Assembly: GCF_037176765.1 (NCBI RefSeq)
Contig: NC_090026.1
Location: forward strand, 134,189,252 to 134,253,251
Source: Anolis sagrei
Lineage: Eukaryota > Chordata > Lepidosauria > Squamata > Anolidae
Direction: 5' to 3'
DNA length: 64,000 nucleotides
The position numbers and the translations under genes are program-made. How positions within the stretch are numbered: position 1 is the first letter of the stretch; every line of letters starts with the position of its first letter. Of the stretch, positions 32,708-43,437 are shown in pieces. Below the pieces are notes generated by a model. The model saw only the letters and a program-made list of their open reading frames with translations, was not told the DNA's origin and did no database searches.

Positions 32708-32963
32708 TGTGTCAGGAGCGCCTTGAGAAACTGCAAGTCGCCTCTGGTGTGACAGAATTAGCCATCTGCAAGGACATTGCCCTGGGGACTCCGGATGATT
32801 TGATGTTTTTATCATCCTTGTGGGAGGCTTCTCTCATGCCCCCTTTGCATGAGGAGCTGGAGCTGACAGAGGGAGCTCATCCGCCTCTCCCCGGATTCGA
32901 ACCTGCAACTTGTCGGTCTTCAGTCCTGCCGGCTCAGGGCTTTAGCCCACTGCGCCACCGGGG
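32708..32963 (-). mobile_element. Sauria-type tRNA SINE, complete
   Basis: The minus strand begins ccccggtggcgcagtgggct (A-box region), has the B-box gttcgaatccggggaga, a body with gctcctcatgc and gataaaaacatcaaatcatc, and ends gtttctcaaggcgctcctg then acacaacg. This is the fullest of three copies; the one at 52,914-53,133 occupies the same place in the second duplication unit. Confidence 0.8.
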
Positions 32964-32969
32964 TATTCT

Positions 32970-33125
32970 TATGTTTTATGTCCTTTATAATGTTGTTGTT
33001 TGTGTCTTGATTTCATTCATTGTATTGCGTTGTTGGGCTTGGCCTCACGTAAGCCACCCCGAGGCCCCTTCAGGGAGATGGATGGATGGATGGTGGCGGG
33101 GGAGAAATAAAGAAGATTATTATTG
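32970..33125 (+). mobile_element. L2-type LINE 3' tail
   Basis: The segment has gtaagccaccccgaggcccc and gggagatggatggatggatgg, then AATAAAG and ATT repeats. It is shared with 53,140-53,297 in the second unit. The ggat run here is expanded by two units. Confidence 0.65.
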
Positions 33126-33129
33126 TTAT

Positions 33130-33990
33130 TTCAAACACAACAAGATGAGTCCACAGCAGACACTCTCCTGGCTGTTGTATTGGGTCACACCTCGGACCCT
33201 TCCCAAGTGTCTAGGACTGTGTGATATATTATTATTATTATTATTATTACTATTACTATTACTATTATTATTTAAAACGCCACAAGAGGAGTCCACAGCA
33301 GACACTCTTCTGGCTGTTGTACTGGATCACACCTCGGACCCTTCCCAAGTGTCCAGGGCTGTGTGATGTATCGGTGAATGATGTGTGCAGATCCCAGTCA
33401 GGTTGCCTTCTGTAGCTGGCAGGTGGTTTAAGTGCAGGCCAAGGTCTTGAGGCACTGCGCCCATCCCCACTGGGACCGCCTTGACCCCCTTGCCAATGTC
33501 TTTGCGGTTCGATCTTTAAATCCTCATGTCCTATCAGCTTTTCCAGTTGTTTCTCTTCATCCTGCTGTCACTTGGGATTGCAACATCGACAATCCATACT
33601 TGATTTTTTAACACGATTGTGAGGTCAGGAGTGTTGTGCTCTAGAACTCTCTGTCTGTCTGAATCCGGAAGTCCCAGAGTACCTTGGCGTGTTCATTCTC
33701 TGTAACTCTTTCCAGCTTGTGGTCCCACCAGTTCTTTGTGGCAGGCAGATGGTGTTTGTGGCACAAGTCCCAATGGATCATCTGAGCGAGGGTGTTGTGC
33801 CTCTGCTTGAGGTCAGTCTGCGGGATCTTCTTGCAGCAGCTGAGGATGGGATCGAGTGTTTCGCCTGCTTCCTTGCAGAGTCTACACTTGGGATCTGTCG
33901 TTGACTTTTCAGTTCTGGCTTGGATGGCCTTGGTTCTAATGGCTTGTTTATTGCAGCTTCAAAGCCTGCCTGGGGGAATCCTTGGTTGGG
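33130..33990 (-). mobile_element. R4/Dong-like LINE, C-terminal endonuclease and 3' end
   Basis: The minus strand, across broken frames, gives a Cys/His motif (PKCRLCKEAGETLDPILSC), an RHN word, the PD-(D/E)xK-like pair (NTPDLTIV, then VWIVDVAIPSD) and the end VKAVPVGMG. These fit a restriction-like endonuclease LINE of the R4/Dong group. Two copies of the last 90 bp (33,138-33,228 and 33,280-33,370) are separated by an (ATT)n tract. Confidence 0.6.
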
Positions 33991-34004
33991 AGGTGATTCG
34001 CTGG

Positions 34005-34160
34005 CAAATATTTTTATGAATATTGTTGTTGATATCATTAGGAATATTTTTGTGAATAATTTTCTGCAAATACTCATTTGGATATTTGGTCAATGCTTTT
34101 GTGAATATTTTTACAAATATTTTTGTGAATATATTTACGAATATTTTTCTGTGAACACAA
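34005..34160. repeat. AT-rich minisatellite built on gaatattt
   Basis: Imperfect repeats of gaatatttttgtgaatattt and acaaatattt run for about 150 bp. A similar patch occurs at 50,895-50,975, ahead of a Penelope-like fragment. Confidence 0.6.
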
Positions 34161-34212
34161 ATGCATATGTACATACATAAACATACTCATATGGAGGGTG
34201 TGCATGTAAGGG

Positions 34213-34216
<4 letters not shown>

Positions 34217-34246
<30 letters not shown>

Positions 34247-34272
34247 TTGTGTGTGTGTGTGTGTGTGTGTAT
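34217..34272 (+). repeat. (TG)n(TA)n(TG)n microsatellite
   Basis: Two TG runs flank a TA run of seven units. It is absent from the second unit. Confidence 0.9.
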
Positions 34273-34274
34273 GG

Positions 34275-34390
34275 TGCAGTGCTATGGAATCATGGGAGTT
34301 GTAGATTTACTTGGTCTTTTCTCCAAGATTGTTTTGCAGAGAAGGCTGAAGACCTAGTAAAACTACAATTCCCCCAATTTCGTATGGGTA
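34275..34390. mobile_element. MITE with facing arms
   Basis: The arm tatggaatcatgggagttgt and agatttac faces gtaaaactacaattccccca and atttcgtatg around a short loop. The right half alone recurs at 54,166-54,225, joined to a Penelope-like fragment. A shared stretch of about 190 bp (acacctccctctctatgggg, then gccctgacacctcagaaacc) follows in both units. Confidence 0.55.
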
Positions 34391-34784
34391 TGTATGTGTA
34401 GATGTTCCTATATATGCACAGTAACACCTCCCTCTCTATGGGGTACCCATTCCTGGCTGAGCTGCAAGGCCCTGACACCTCAGAAACCCCCAACTGCCTT
34501 GAAATGGCCCGGCTTCTGGTCCCAGGGGCCATAGAGTTCCTCTGGAGGACCTGGCTGACCCCTAGAGAGGCCGCCATGGGGTCCCACCTTGAGGGGCCTG
34601 CTCCTTTGTGCCGGCATCTCCCTCTGGCCAATCCCAGCAGGAGTCAGCCCTTCGCATCCATTGGGACGAAGACGGGCGCTCTGGACTACAACCCCCATGA
34701 GCCCCACACATGCCTCTCCCACCTCTAGACAGGACTTGACCTTGAGTTGGCTGAGTGGGCCCATAGGAAGCTGGCACCTGTTAG

Positions 34785-35362
34785 TTCATAGAATCATAGA
34801 ATCAAAGAGTTGGAAGAGACCTCATGGGCCATCCAGTCCAACCCCATTCTGCCAAGAAGCAGGAATATTGCATTCAAATCACCCCTGACAGATGGCCATC
34901 TGTAGTTTGAAGCCATTGTTCCATTGCGTCCAAGTCTCCAGGGAAGCAGAAAACAAGCTTGCTCCCTCCTCCTCCCTGTGGCTTCCTCTCACATATTTAT
35001 ACATTGCCTTTATCATATCTCCTCTCAGCCTTCTCTTCATCAGGCTAAACATGCCCAGCTCCTTAAGCCGCTCCTCATAGGGCTTGTTCTCCAGACCCTT
35101 GATCATTTGAGTCGCCCTCCTCTGGACACATTCCAGCTTGTCAATACCTCTCTTGAATTGTGGTGCCCAGAATTGGACACAATATTCCAGGTCAAGTGGT
35201 CTAACCAAAGCGGAATAGAGGGGTAGCATGACTTCCCTAGATCTAGACACTAGGCTCCTCTTGATGCAGGCCAAAATCCCATTGGCTTTTTTTTGCCGCC
35301 ACATCACATTGTTGGCTCATGTTTAACTTGTTGTCCACGAGGACTCCAAGTTGACGACAGTT
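34785..35362 (-). mobile_element. CR1 LINE, ORF2 C-terminus and 3' end
   Basis: The minus strand reads [55 protein letters not shown] and [18 protein letters not shown], then the 3' UTR with the (ATTCTATGA)-type tail. Part of the 3' UTR is deleted. The second unit holds only the last 50 bp of a CR1 here (54,470-54,520). Confidence 0.85.
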
Positions 35363-35369
35363 AGTTTCA

Positions 35370-35640
35370 TAGAACTTTCAAAATGAAGTCCTTTGGCCAC
35401 ATCATGAGAAGAAAGGAAAGCTCAGACAAGAGTATGATGCTGGGGGAAATGGAAGAGAAAAGGAAGAGGGGCCCACTGAGGGCAAGATGGATGGATGGGA
35501 TCCTTGAAGTGACTGGATTGACCTTGAAGGAGCTGGGGGTGGTGACGACCAACAGGGAGCTCTGGCGTGGACTGGTCCATGGATGTCACAAAGAGTCGGA
35601 AATGACTGAACAAATGAACAACAGCAAACAACAAAGTTTC
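35370..35640 (+). mobile_element. RTE/Bov-B LINE, C-terminal coding end
   Basis: Reads FGHIMRRKESSDKSMMLGEM, KRKRGPLRARWMDGI and GVVTTNRELWRGLVHG, then gtcacaaagagtcggaaatg with actgaac. This is the conserved carboxyl end and 3' tip of Bov-B-type RTE elements. It is the only Bov-B piece I see. Confidence 0.8.
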
Positions 35641-35714
35641 AGAGAATCCTAGAGTTGGAAGAGACCTCGTGGGCCATCCAGTCCAACCACATTTTGCCAA
35701 GAACTTTAAATAAC

Positions 35715-36116
35715 ATTAACTTGCTGCTCAGTCACTTAAAGTGTTGGGTAACTTAAATGTTTTTTTAGAAGACAGAATCTGGGTTCACAGACACAACGAC
35801 CGTAATACTAATAGTGACAGGACCTCAAAATGGAATGGCAAAGGCTCTGATTGCATCAACCAGTCCAGGCGGTCCCAGTGGGGATGGGCACAATGGGCAC
35901 CATGCCAAAAGATCTCAGCCGGCATTTGAGAACGATAAACATTGACAAAATCACGACCCCTCAACTGCAAAAGGCCTCCTGACTTGGATCTGTGTGCATC
36001 GTTCGAAAATACATCACACGGTCCTTAACTCTCGGGAAGTGTTCGACTTGTGATTTTCTGACACGAAATCCAGCAGAGAGATCTCTTTTGCTGTGAAATA
36101 CTGTGTATTTGTGTCA

Positions 36117-36160
<44 letters not shown>
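35715..36160 (+). mobile_element. R4/Dong-like LINE 3' end with (TAA)n
   Basis: Reads VQAVPVGMGTMGTMPKDLSR, then HLRTINIDKIT and LQKAS, a short 3' UTR and 14 TAA units (36,118-36,160). It is the ortholog within the duplication of 54,530-54,965. Confidence 0.6.
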
Positions 36161-36609
36161 GAATGAATAGCAAAGAGGAGTATTCTGTCACTGAAAGTAT
36201 TTGCTTGAGTTTTTCCGTTTTCAAGACGGTTTCAAAGGTTTACAAGTTGATGGAGGAACATCCAAGGGATTCCTGACTGGACAGGAAGGAAGGAAGGAAG
36301 GAAGGAAGGAGGAAACACTGGGTGTGGCTGAGGTTGGAGAGTTCTTCTGATCTATAATAACAAATATAACAACTCACCAATGTTGTTATGGTATTATAAT
36401 AATGCTAATATTAGAATTAGTATTCAGTGCGATCTCCCTGCTCTCAGTCCCGGCCGGCCTGCGGCACGGGCCATGGTACCCAGCGCGGAGAACCAGAGAA
36501 GACCAGGCGCAGCTGCAGAGATTTATGAGAAAGGTTTCAGGTTGGGGTGAGAAGCCCCAGCAGATCAGGCCACGGGAGGGAGGGAGGAAGGAAGGGTCTG
36601 TTCCTCCCC

Positions 36610-36905
36610 ATTTCCTGCCTCAATAAATACATTGGGGAGGGAGGGAAGGAGACGCCTGAGTGTCCATCCACCGGGAGACAGAGCCCCAGGCCGCAGGGCA
36701 GGCAGGAAGTGCTCGCCCTGGTTGCCCTAATAGCAGGCGAGGGGCATCTGGTGGGAGGCCGTGGTCCAGATCTGGCCGAAGGGCCAGAGGAAGCAGTCCA
36801 TCTCCCCAATGAAGAAACCCCAATGCTGCTGCTGCAGACAGCAAGGCCGAGCAGGAGGGGTGAATGCTCCTGGTCTCAGCCCTCTTTCATTGGAGGCAGG
36901 ATGGC
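36610..36905 (-). other. Unrecognised minus-strand peptide segment, copy 1
   Basis: The minus strand encodes EMDCFLWPFGQIWT, then HQMPLAC, a stop, and GNQGEHFLPALRPG. The same segment at 55,170-55,485 is open at that codon (PLACYYGNQGEHF). I do not recognise the protein. It could be a captured host exon or chance reading in GC-rich sequence; this copy cannot be translated through. Confidence 0.3.
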
Positions 36906-37119
36906 CCTTTGCCAAGAGGGCTCGGGGGGTGCCTTCCTTCCTTGGACCGGGGGGCCCTGGGTGGTGGCCCTGCTCCCCCCCCCTCGTGACAGGGTGGAAA
37001 GGCGGGAAGACTTCCCTCTTTGCAGCAGCTTGGAACTGAAGCCAGGCACTTGCGGATACAACCCAGTGGGAAGTTTACACCGATTTGAACTTTCAGTGTT
37101 TGATAATATGGGAAGTTTT

Positions 37120-37929
37120 TAAGGATTGTTGAACCTCTCTAATATGTGTTTATTTACGGTTTTATTGGTTTGTATATTTGTAATGCGATGTGAGCCGCCT
37201 TGGGCCCGTCCTAGAGAAAGGTGTCGTCGTAATCTCCGTAATACATAAACAATACATAAACTCCTCTGCCTGTCAGTCCATAGGGCCGCCTCCCGACAGA
37301 TGGCCGTATGGACAGAAAGGCAGATCATCATGCCTATGAAGCTGGGTGGCCATCTGCCAGGAAGGCTTGGATGGTGCTTTTCCTGCGATGGCAGAAAGGG
37401 GGTCAGTGTCAGGAGCCAAAGATAGCGTCAAGAAAAGTGCCACGTTCCTCTGCCTCTCGATCATGGATCTTATCATCTCAATCTGATGCCGAGATGCACA
37501 CGCATACACATGATATCGAAACCTTCCTTCCCGTTTTTCTCCTCAGAGCTTGTCACCTCTGCTTCAATGCCTCTCTCTTTCTGCTCACAAACACCCTCTT
37601 GTTTTCCCTTTTGTTTTATCAACAATCCATTGTGTTCTCTTTGTTCCAAAGCAAAGCATAACTATTCTTTCTCTGCAATTCTGAAAGCCATTTCTTCCCA
37701 TTCTGCTCTCGTCTTCTTCCCACTCCCATCTTTTCAGGTCAACTTGATCTCTCACCCAGATGTCTTTTCCCGGCACTCCACAACCACTGCCTTTCTACAT
37801 TCCCTCACTCCTTTCTGCTCTTCTTCGCTCTTTTCTCTTTACATTCCTCAGTAACACATTCTAATTTGTGAAATTCACTTTACACGTTTTTGGCCCTAAT
37901 ACTTGACCTTTTGCTTCTTTCTTGACCAG
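37120..37929 (+). other. Intron-like sequence before the A3 terminal exon
   Basis: Closely matched at 55,870-56,722. It has a LINE-like tail (gagccgccttgggcc), a unique stretch with ccttcccgtttttctcctcag and a pyrimidine-rich approach to the acceptor at 37,929. Two further tttcag/ctcag sites could be cryptic acceptors. No coding exon is recognised in it. Confidence 0.5.
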
Positions 37930-38106
37930 GGAAATGAGGATTCTATGGAGCCACCACTTGGGTTGAGGAAGGAAACCAGGAATGTATGAAGAAATCATCT
38001 CAAGGTGAAGATGTTGCTGAATTTGTGACCTGTCTGACAGACACGAAAAGAAAATGGGAAGAGTCAAGTTTCTGTGTTGCTATTGAACACCCATCTCACT
38101 GTTAAT

Positions 38107-39054
38107 ATGAAGGAGAAAGCATCTCAATGCCTGGAGTGTGGAAAGAGTTTCAGTCGGAGGGATTCTCTTCACCAACATGAAAGGGCTCACACTGGAGAGA
38201 AACACTATACATGCCTCGAGTGTGGACAGAGCTTCACTCGTAGTTCATCTCTACATTCACATCAAAGGATTCACACAGGGGAGAAACCCTATACATGCCT
38301 GGAGTGTGGAAAGAGCTTCTCTCTTAGTTCAACTCTACGTTCCCATCAAAGGATTCACACTGGGGAGAAACCCTATACATGCCTGGAGTGTGGACGGAGC
38401 TTCAGTCAGAGGGGACATCTACATTCACATCAAAGAACTCACACTGGAGGGAAACCCTATACATGCCTAGAGTGTGGACAGAGTTTCACTGAGAGTGGAA
38501 GTTTACATAGACATCAAAAGACTCATATTGGGGATAAACCCTATACATGCCTGGAGTGTGGACAGAGCTTCACTCAGGGGGGACATCTACAAAGACATCA
38601 GAGGACTCACACTGGAGATAAACCCTTTAAATGCCTGGAGTGTGGGAAGAGCTTTGCTCGCATTGAAAGCCTACATTCACATCAAAGTACTCACACTGGG
38701 GAGAAACCCTATAAATGTCTGGAGTGTGGACAGAGTTTCACTAAGGGTGGAAGTCTACATAGACATCAAAAGACTCATATTGTAGAGAAACCCTATACAT
38801 GCCTGGAGTGTGGGAAGAGCTTTACTCGCAGTGAAAGCCTACGTTCACATCAAAGATCTCACACTGGGGAGAAACCTTATAAATGCTTAGAATGTGGATG
38901 GAGCTTCACTGAGAGTGGACGTCTACGTAAACATCAAAGGATTCACACTGGGGAGAAGCCCTATACATGCCTGGAGTGTGGACAGAGCTTCACTCATATT
39001 GCAGGTCTGCATTCACATAAAAGGACTCACACTGGGGAGAAACCCACCCTGTAA
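38107..39054 (+). CDS. C2H2 poly-zinc-finger protein, type A (ZNF-A3), 11 fingers
   Basis: A 315-residue nuclear DNA-binding protein: MKEKA, 11 fingers of 28 residues, then TL. All C2H2 ligands are kept. The linker after finger 4 is TGGKP and the one after finger 8 is IVEKP, both off consensus. Helix -1/3/6 triplets include RSQ (1), RSS (2), LTS (3), QHS (4), ESR (5), QHR (6), KSR (8) and HGS (11). The last linker carries the same 4-nt insertion (cccaccctgtaa) as A2, which drops an out-of-frame terminal finger (about 39,055-39,130). Another shared change there is the loss of two bases in ggactcactgggg. The start ATG has A at -3 and matches A2 and A4. The terminal exon begins at 37,930. Likely promoter: 31.4-32.0 kb. 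Gene B1 lies 4.4 kb downstream on the same strand. Confidence 0.9.
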   Translation: MKEKASQCLECGKSFSRRDSLHQHERAHTGEKHYTCLECGQSFTRSSSLHSHQRIHTGEKPYTCLECGKSFSLSSTLRSHQRIHTGEKPYTCLECGRSFSQRGHLHSHQRTHTGGKPYTCLECGQSFTESGSLHRHQKTHIGDKPYTCLECGQSFTQGGHLQRHQRTHTGDKPFKCLECGKSFARIESLHSHQSTHTGEKPYKCLECGQSFTKGGSLHRHQKTHIVEKPYTCLECGKSFTRSESLRSHQRSHTGEKPYKCLECGWSFTESGRLRKHQRIHTGEKPYTCLECGQSFTHIAGLHSHKRTHTGEKPTL

Positions 39055-39129
39055 ATGTCTAGAATGTGGACAAACCTTCACTCACAGCGGAAGCGTACGT
39101 TCACATCAAAGGACTCACTGGGGAGAAAC

Positions 39130-39435
39130 CCCATGAAAGCGTGGAGTGTTGAAAGAGCCTCTCTGAGAGTTCAACCTCAGAGTATAGATTTTCACTGGAG
39201 ATAGTAGTGGCATTTGACCTAAATACCACTCTCCAAGCTTTTCATGTTGGTTACACACTCTTTAGACATGCATCCTTTCGTGACATGGTAGTTCAGTTTA
39301 AGAAACCAGAGATTAAACCAATCCCATATAAGTTTTTCAATATATATAATATAATAATATATAAAGATAGGTTTCATATACTCTTTTTGTATATACAATT
39401 CTTTTGTCGTTTCCTCTAAAGCTGCTCCATGTGGT
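39130..39435 (+). other. Conserved 3' UTR of ZNF-A3
   Basis: Includes gacatggtagttcagttta, an AT-rich ataatataataatatat stretch and gctgctccatgtggttttc, as after the other ZNF genes. Confidence 0.6.
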
Positions 39436-39439
39436 TTTC

Positions 39440-40400
39440 TCATCACAAAGGGCTTTAGCGATTTAGCCTTTGTGGATATCTTTAAACAGAGGCCAGGTGG
39501 CCCTCCTGGTTGGCAGAAGGGGGCTGGACTCCATGCCTTTTGAGGGTCTCTTCCAACCCAGTGAAGTATAGACTGCCTTGGAGTGTGGAGTCTCCTCTGG
39601 AGGTTTTTGAGCTGAGGTTGTATGGCTGTCTGTTGGGAGGGCTTTGACTGTGCCTTCCTGCCTGGCTAAAGGGAGTCGGAGTGGATGCCCTTTGAGGGTC
39701 TCGTCCATTGGGGGAACCGTTTTTCATGCAACGCACCTGTGGACTACAGCGGACACGCGTGTGTCATGGCACACAGTTTGGAAGGCTCTGATCGAAGACA
39801 AGACAATGGCAGTGCTCATGATTGCTGACAAACGGGAGCACACTCTTGGGGTCCTCTTATCATATTGGGGTGCCTTTGCAGAAAGGCCCGGAAATATTGG
39901 ATTCAAAAGCATACGATGCTGGACACAAATGGTTAAGGTTTCTTTTTCAGTGAGAGCAGAGTTTTGTTGCGTAGGAATGCCGGAGAGTCACCTAGAAACA
40001 AAATGCCTCGAAAACAAAATGCCTAGAAACAAAAGATGCCTCGAAGAGAGGATCACTGCAGCAAGCGGCGTTTTGCCTCAGAGATGGAAGACGTCATGAT
40101 CCCACCGGAAGAAAGGTCGAGGCCGCCTTATCATTACTTCACAATAACAACAAGAGGGGCAAATGTCGGTTGTGGGGTGTATGAATTAGAAGACTTGCCA
40201 AAGCAGAAGTGTGGTTACGTAAGATTATCTGAGGGGAACAGAGCAATTAGGGACACGACTCAGGGCCACGTTCTTAGAATTAGACCCAGGTCTGTTTGCT
40301 CGTTTTCTGGTGGACTTTGTATATCTATATAGGAGTGTTTTGTGGTGTGTGTTTTCTGATTTATTTTTGTAGTTGTGGCAGCCACTCCGTGAGCTGCCCA
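39440..40400 (+). repeat. Recurrent unclassified block, copy 1 (after A3)
   Basis: Two CR1-like 3' scraps (ggctggactccatgccttt, gtcggagtggatgcccttt) lead into about 650 bp that recurs after every gene of the two duplicated units. It includes tgcaacgcacctgtggac, gtttggaaggctctgatcg, tcatattggggtgcctttgc, gaagacgtcatgatcccac and gtatgaattagaagacttgc. A reading frame of about 98 codons (starts MPRREDHC) covers its second half. I cannot assign a family. Confidence 0.6.
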
Positions 40401-40499
40401 GATTTAACGTGTATATCATCACCATCATCATTTAATTACTTATTAATCGCCCTCCATCCGAGAACGCTCCAGGCGATTTACAGCTAAATTGTAAAAGAT

Positions 40500-41275
40500 A
40501 AAATACATTCATACAAAAAATTAAAAATTAACAGAGATCAAATGCTGTAGTAAAAAGCCGGGTCTTAAGTGCTAGAGTAAAAGGCCCTAAGTCACGCATG
40601 GCTCTCATGTAGGGCGGCAAGGAATCCCACAAGGCAGGAGGGGCAGAAAGAGAGAAAGCCCACCCACCTGCGCCTGGTCCTTTCCAAGGGCACTTCTCTA
40701 GGACCCGGTATAGGGAGTAAGTCACGTTGGGCTGGGCGTTGGGACCTCTGATGATGGGAGAAGGAGAGGCGGTCCCTAAGGTACAATGGACCCTGGCCGT
40801 AAAGAGTTTTAAAGGTCAGAACTGGCATCTTATACAGGCCACAGTGGTACTCAGTGGGAAGCCAATGTAAATGTTGCAGCACTGGTGTTATGTGGCATTT
40901 CGTGGGCGTTCATGTGAGTAGCCTGGCTGCCGCATTCTGAACAATACGAAGCTTTCGAGTCGTAGACATCGGAAGGCCAACATTCAGGGTGTTGCAATAG
41001 TCCAGCCTAGATGTGACCGTGGCATGGATGACAGTTGCCAGAGCCTCGTCAGAGAGGGAAGGTGCCAGTTGCCTCGCTTGTCGTAGATGGAAAAAGGCCT
41101 GTTTCCTGGCAGCAGCCGCCTGAGCTTCCATTGTCAGCTGCGAATCCAGGATGACACCCAAGCTCTTAACAGTGGTCGATGGAGATAGGGTGGCACCATC
41201 GAAGGTGGCCAACGGAGGAGTCAGACCTGCCGGGCTGTTGCTATTTTGGTTACGACTTGGGTTTTCATGACCGCA
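40500..41275 (-). mobile_element. L2/CR1-group LINE, C-terminal half and tail
   Basis: The minus strand reads STTVKSLGVILDSQLTMEAQ, FFHLRQARQLAPSLSDE and TSRLDYCNTLNVGLPMSTTRK, then LHWLPTEYHCGLYKMPVL in another frame. Its tail (gtaaatcgcctggagcg) is on the low-coordinate side. It is the same family as 9,950-10,400. It is absent from the second unit, so it is a post-duplication insertion or a deletion there. Confidence 0.75.
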
Positions 41276-41279
41276 CGTC

Positions 41280-41700
41280 TGAACCCAGCATTTCAAGATA
41301 TCCATCCTTCCATATCTGCTGCAGGTGTCGTTTACATGAACGTTGAGGAAGATTGTAATATTAATAGTAAGTTTTATTTTTCCCTTGCCTCTCGTGGCTC
41401 AAGGCAGGTTACAACACCGCTAAGAACACATGATCGGCCAAAACATTCTTTAAAATAGAGGTATTAGAGCACATTACTATAAAATGTATATTAGAATATA
41501 TAGAGCAAAGATTAAAACACAAGACATGATTTGAGAATCATCATGATGATGATTATTATTATTTGGAACCTCCCTGAGAGGGATAATTTTGATTATTATT
41601 GATCATCCTTATTCCCATTCTTATTTCTTTCTTTTTCTTTTGTTTTCTGGCTTCATTTCCAGCCATATTTCCATCCTCATTTCTTGCACTTTTCTTCCAA
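41280..41700. other. Short retroposon tail and unassigned AT-rich sequence
   Basis: Positions 41,360-41,450 resemble an antisense LINE tail (cttgcctctcgtggctcaag, gcaggttacaacaccg). The rest is AT-rich without a gene. Confidence 0.3.
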
Positions 41701-42025
41701 AGCTTGTTTTAAGCTATTTTTTCCCTTCAATTGTCTTTTTGGAAATACTATATTACAGAATTAGTATTTTGTTTTTAGAGTGGGAAGAAACCCTAATGCC
41801 TCATGGATGAATTAAATGAATAGTGTCAATGACTTAAACGTTAACTTAATGTGAAATAGCTTGAATAACTTTAAATAACTTTAAATACCTTGCTGTTAAA
41901 TCACTTAAAGGGTTCGGTAACTTAAATGTTTCTTTAGAAAACAAAATCTGGGTTCACAGACACAACGGCCGTAATAGTAATAGTAAGAGCACCTCAAAAT
42001 TAAACTGGAAAGGCTCTGGCATCAA
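41700..42025 (+). mobile_element. Flank plus truncated R4/Dong-like 3' fragment
   Basis: The segment gtctttttggaaatactata, then cagaattagtattttgttt and gagtgggaagaaaccctaat is shared with 5,287-5,440. It is followed by the R4-like start (caaaatctgggttcacagac) but breaks off after ggctctggcatcaaccc, where the 250-bp segment paired with 30,190 begins. Confidence 0.6.
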
Positions 42026-42244
42026 CCCACCCACCAGGAAGGGAAGGGAAAAGCGCCTGAAAACGGAGACAAGGGCAGTTTTCGGAATCCGTTAGAGTGG
42101 CGAGCCGGGAAGCAGGTCACCCGGTCAGTTGATCTCAGGCAGGTGGGGGGGCAACTCCGCCCCTCCCTCCCTCCGGGTGTTTTGTTATTACTATTATTAT
42201 TTATTTTATTTCAAATATTTGTACCCACCCTTCTCAAACACCCC

Positions 42245-42797
42245 CCCCCCTTGTGATCCGCAGAGGAGGCCCTGCTCTCGGTCCCACCCCTGTGTCAAGA
42301 GTGGCTGGTGGGACTGAGAAACGGGGCCTTCTCCGTGATCACTCCTTGCCTCTGGAACTCCCTCCCAAAAGAATTTTAAACTGCTCCCTCTCTCCTCACT
42401 TTTAGAAAACTGCTGAAAACCCACCTGTGCACTTTGATGTATGGAGAGGAGGGAGACTAATATGCCCGGCTTATACTTTCACCTAGATAGGTTAAACCTT
42501 GTGTAGAGACTGGATCTAACTTCAGACCGCTGCTTGTGGCATAACATGTCACCTTTTTGTAAGGATTCCAGCTATCGTTCTCAGTTGCCTTTATTTAGTG
42601 TCAAATGTATATTAACTCTTATAACCATATAGGTTATTTACGTTTGTATTGTTGCATGACTTGTTTGTTACTAAGTTTTAGAGTTAGGCTGCTTTTATAT
42701 GGTTTGTTCTGATGTTATCCTGTTTTGAATGTTTTTCCTACATGTTGGAAACCACGCTGGGTCCCTTTGGGGAGATAGGGCAGTTTACAAATACATT

Positions 42798-42840
<43 letters not shown>

Positions 42841-42850
42841 TTATTCACGC
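42245..42850 (+). mobile_element. L2-type LINE 3' end with (ATT)n, copy before B1
   Basis: Begins at ccttgtgatccgcagaggag and runs through gaacggggccttctccgtg-like codons to a long 3' UTR and the tail gggtccctttggggagatag with ATT units. The same element, longer at its 5' end, lies before B2 (59,885-60,755), so it was present before the duplication. Confidence 0.7.
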
Positions 42851-42969
42851 CTCTGTGTCTTGGTATTTCCGTGGTCAACATGATCCATGGAGGCAAAAGA
42901 GGATATTTTTTGTGTTCAAGGAGGTTTGGGGCTTCATGTTTAACCCTTTGCTTCTTCTTTCTTGACCAG

Positions 42970-43437
42970 GGACGTGTGGGTTTCTGGAGCCGCCCCGGCA
43001 TGATGAGAAACAAACCGGCATCTAGTGGATATTGAGGAATTTGGAAGCCAAAGTCCAATAAGGAAACCAGTCCGATAGGAAAAGAAGTCCTCTCAAGGCG
43101 CCGATCTTGCTGAATTCTTAAATTCACTTTTGATTATAGAGTAGAATCATAGAAAAGACTGCATGGCCCATCTAGTCCAACCCCCGGTCATGCAGGAGAA
43201 GCAGTCAAAGTACCACTGACAGATGGCCAGCCTCTGTTGAAAAGTCCCCAGAAGAGCCTCCCCTAAACTCTGAAGCATAGAGTTCCTCTGCTGAGCAGCT
43301 TTTCCAGTCAGGAAATTCTTCCTAATGTTCAGAAGGAATCACCTTTTCTGTAATTTGAAACCATTGCTGCACATAATCAGAAAGGGAAAGACAAGTGACG
43401 GATGTCCATGTTACAATTAAATGTACATAAAGTCAAC
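42970..43437 (+). other. 5' leader of terminal exon, ZNF-B1, with CR1 fragment
   Basis: The acceptor cttctttcttgaccag/GGACGTGTG is shared with B2 (60,897). The leader contains an antisense CR1 3' fragment (about 43,140-43,370; tagaatcatagaaaagactg, ccactgacagatggccagcc). Stops occur in all frames, so it is presumably 5' UTR. Confidence 0.6.

Noticed and set aside
33689-34077. Short frames at 33.7-34.1 kb as a small host protein
   Set aside because: They are frames of the antisense R4/Dong-like LINE C-terminus.
36547-37122. Plus-strand frame of 191 codons upstream of A3
   Set aside because: No homology recognised, not conserved as an open frame in unit 2, and opposite to the more protein-like minus-strand reading.
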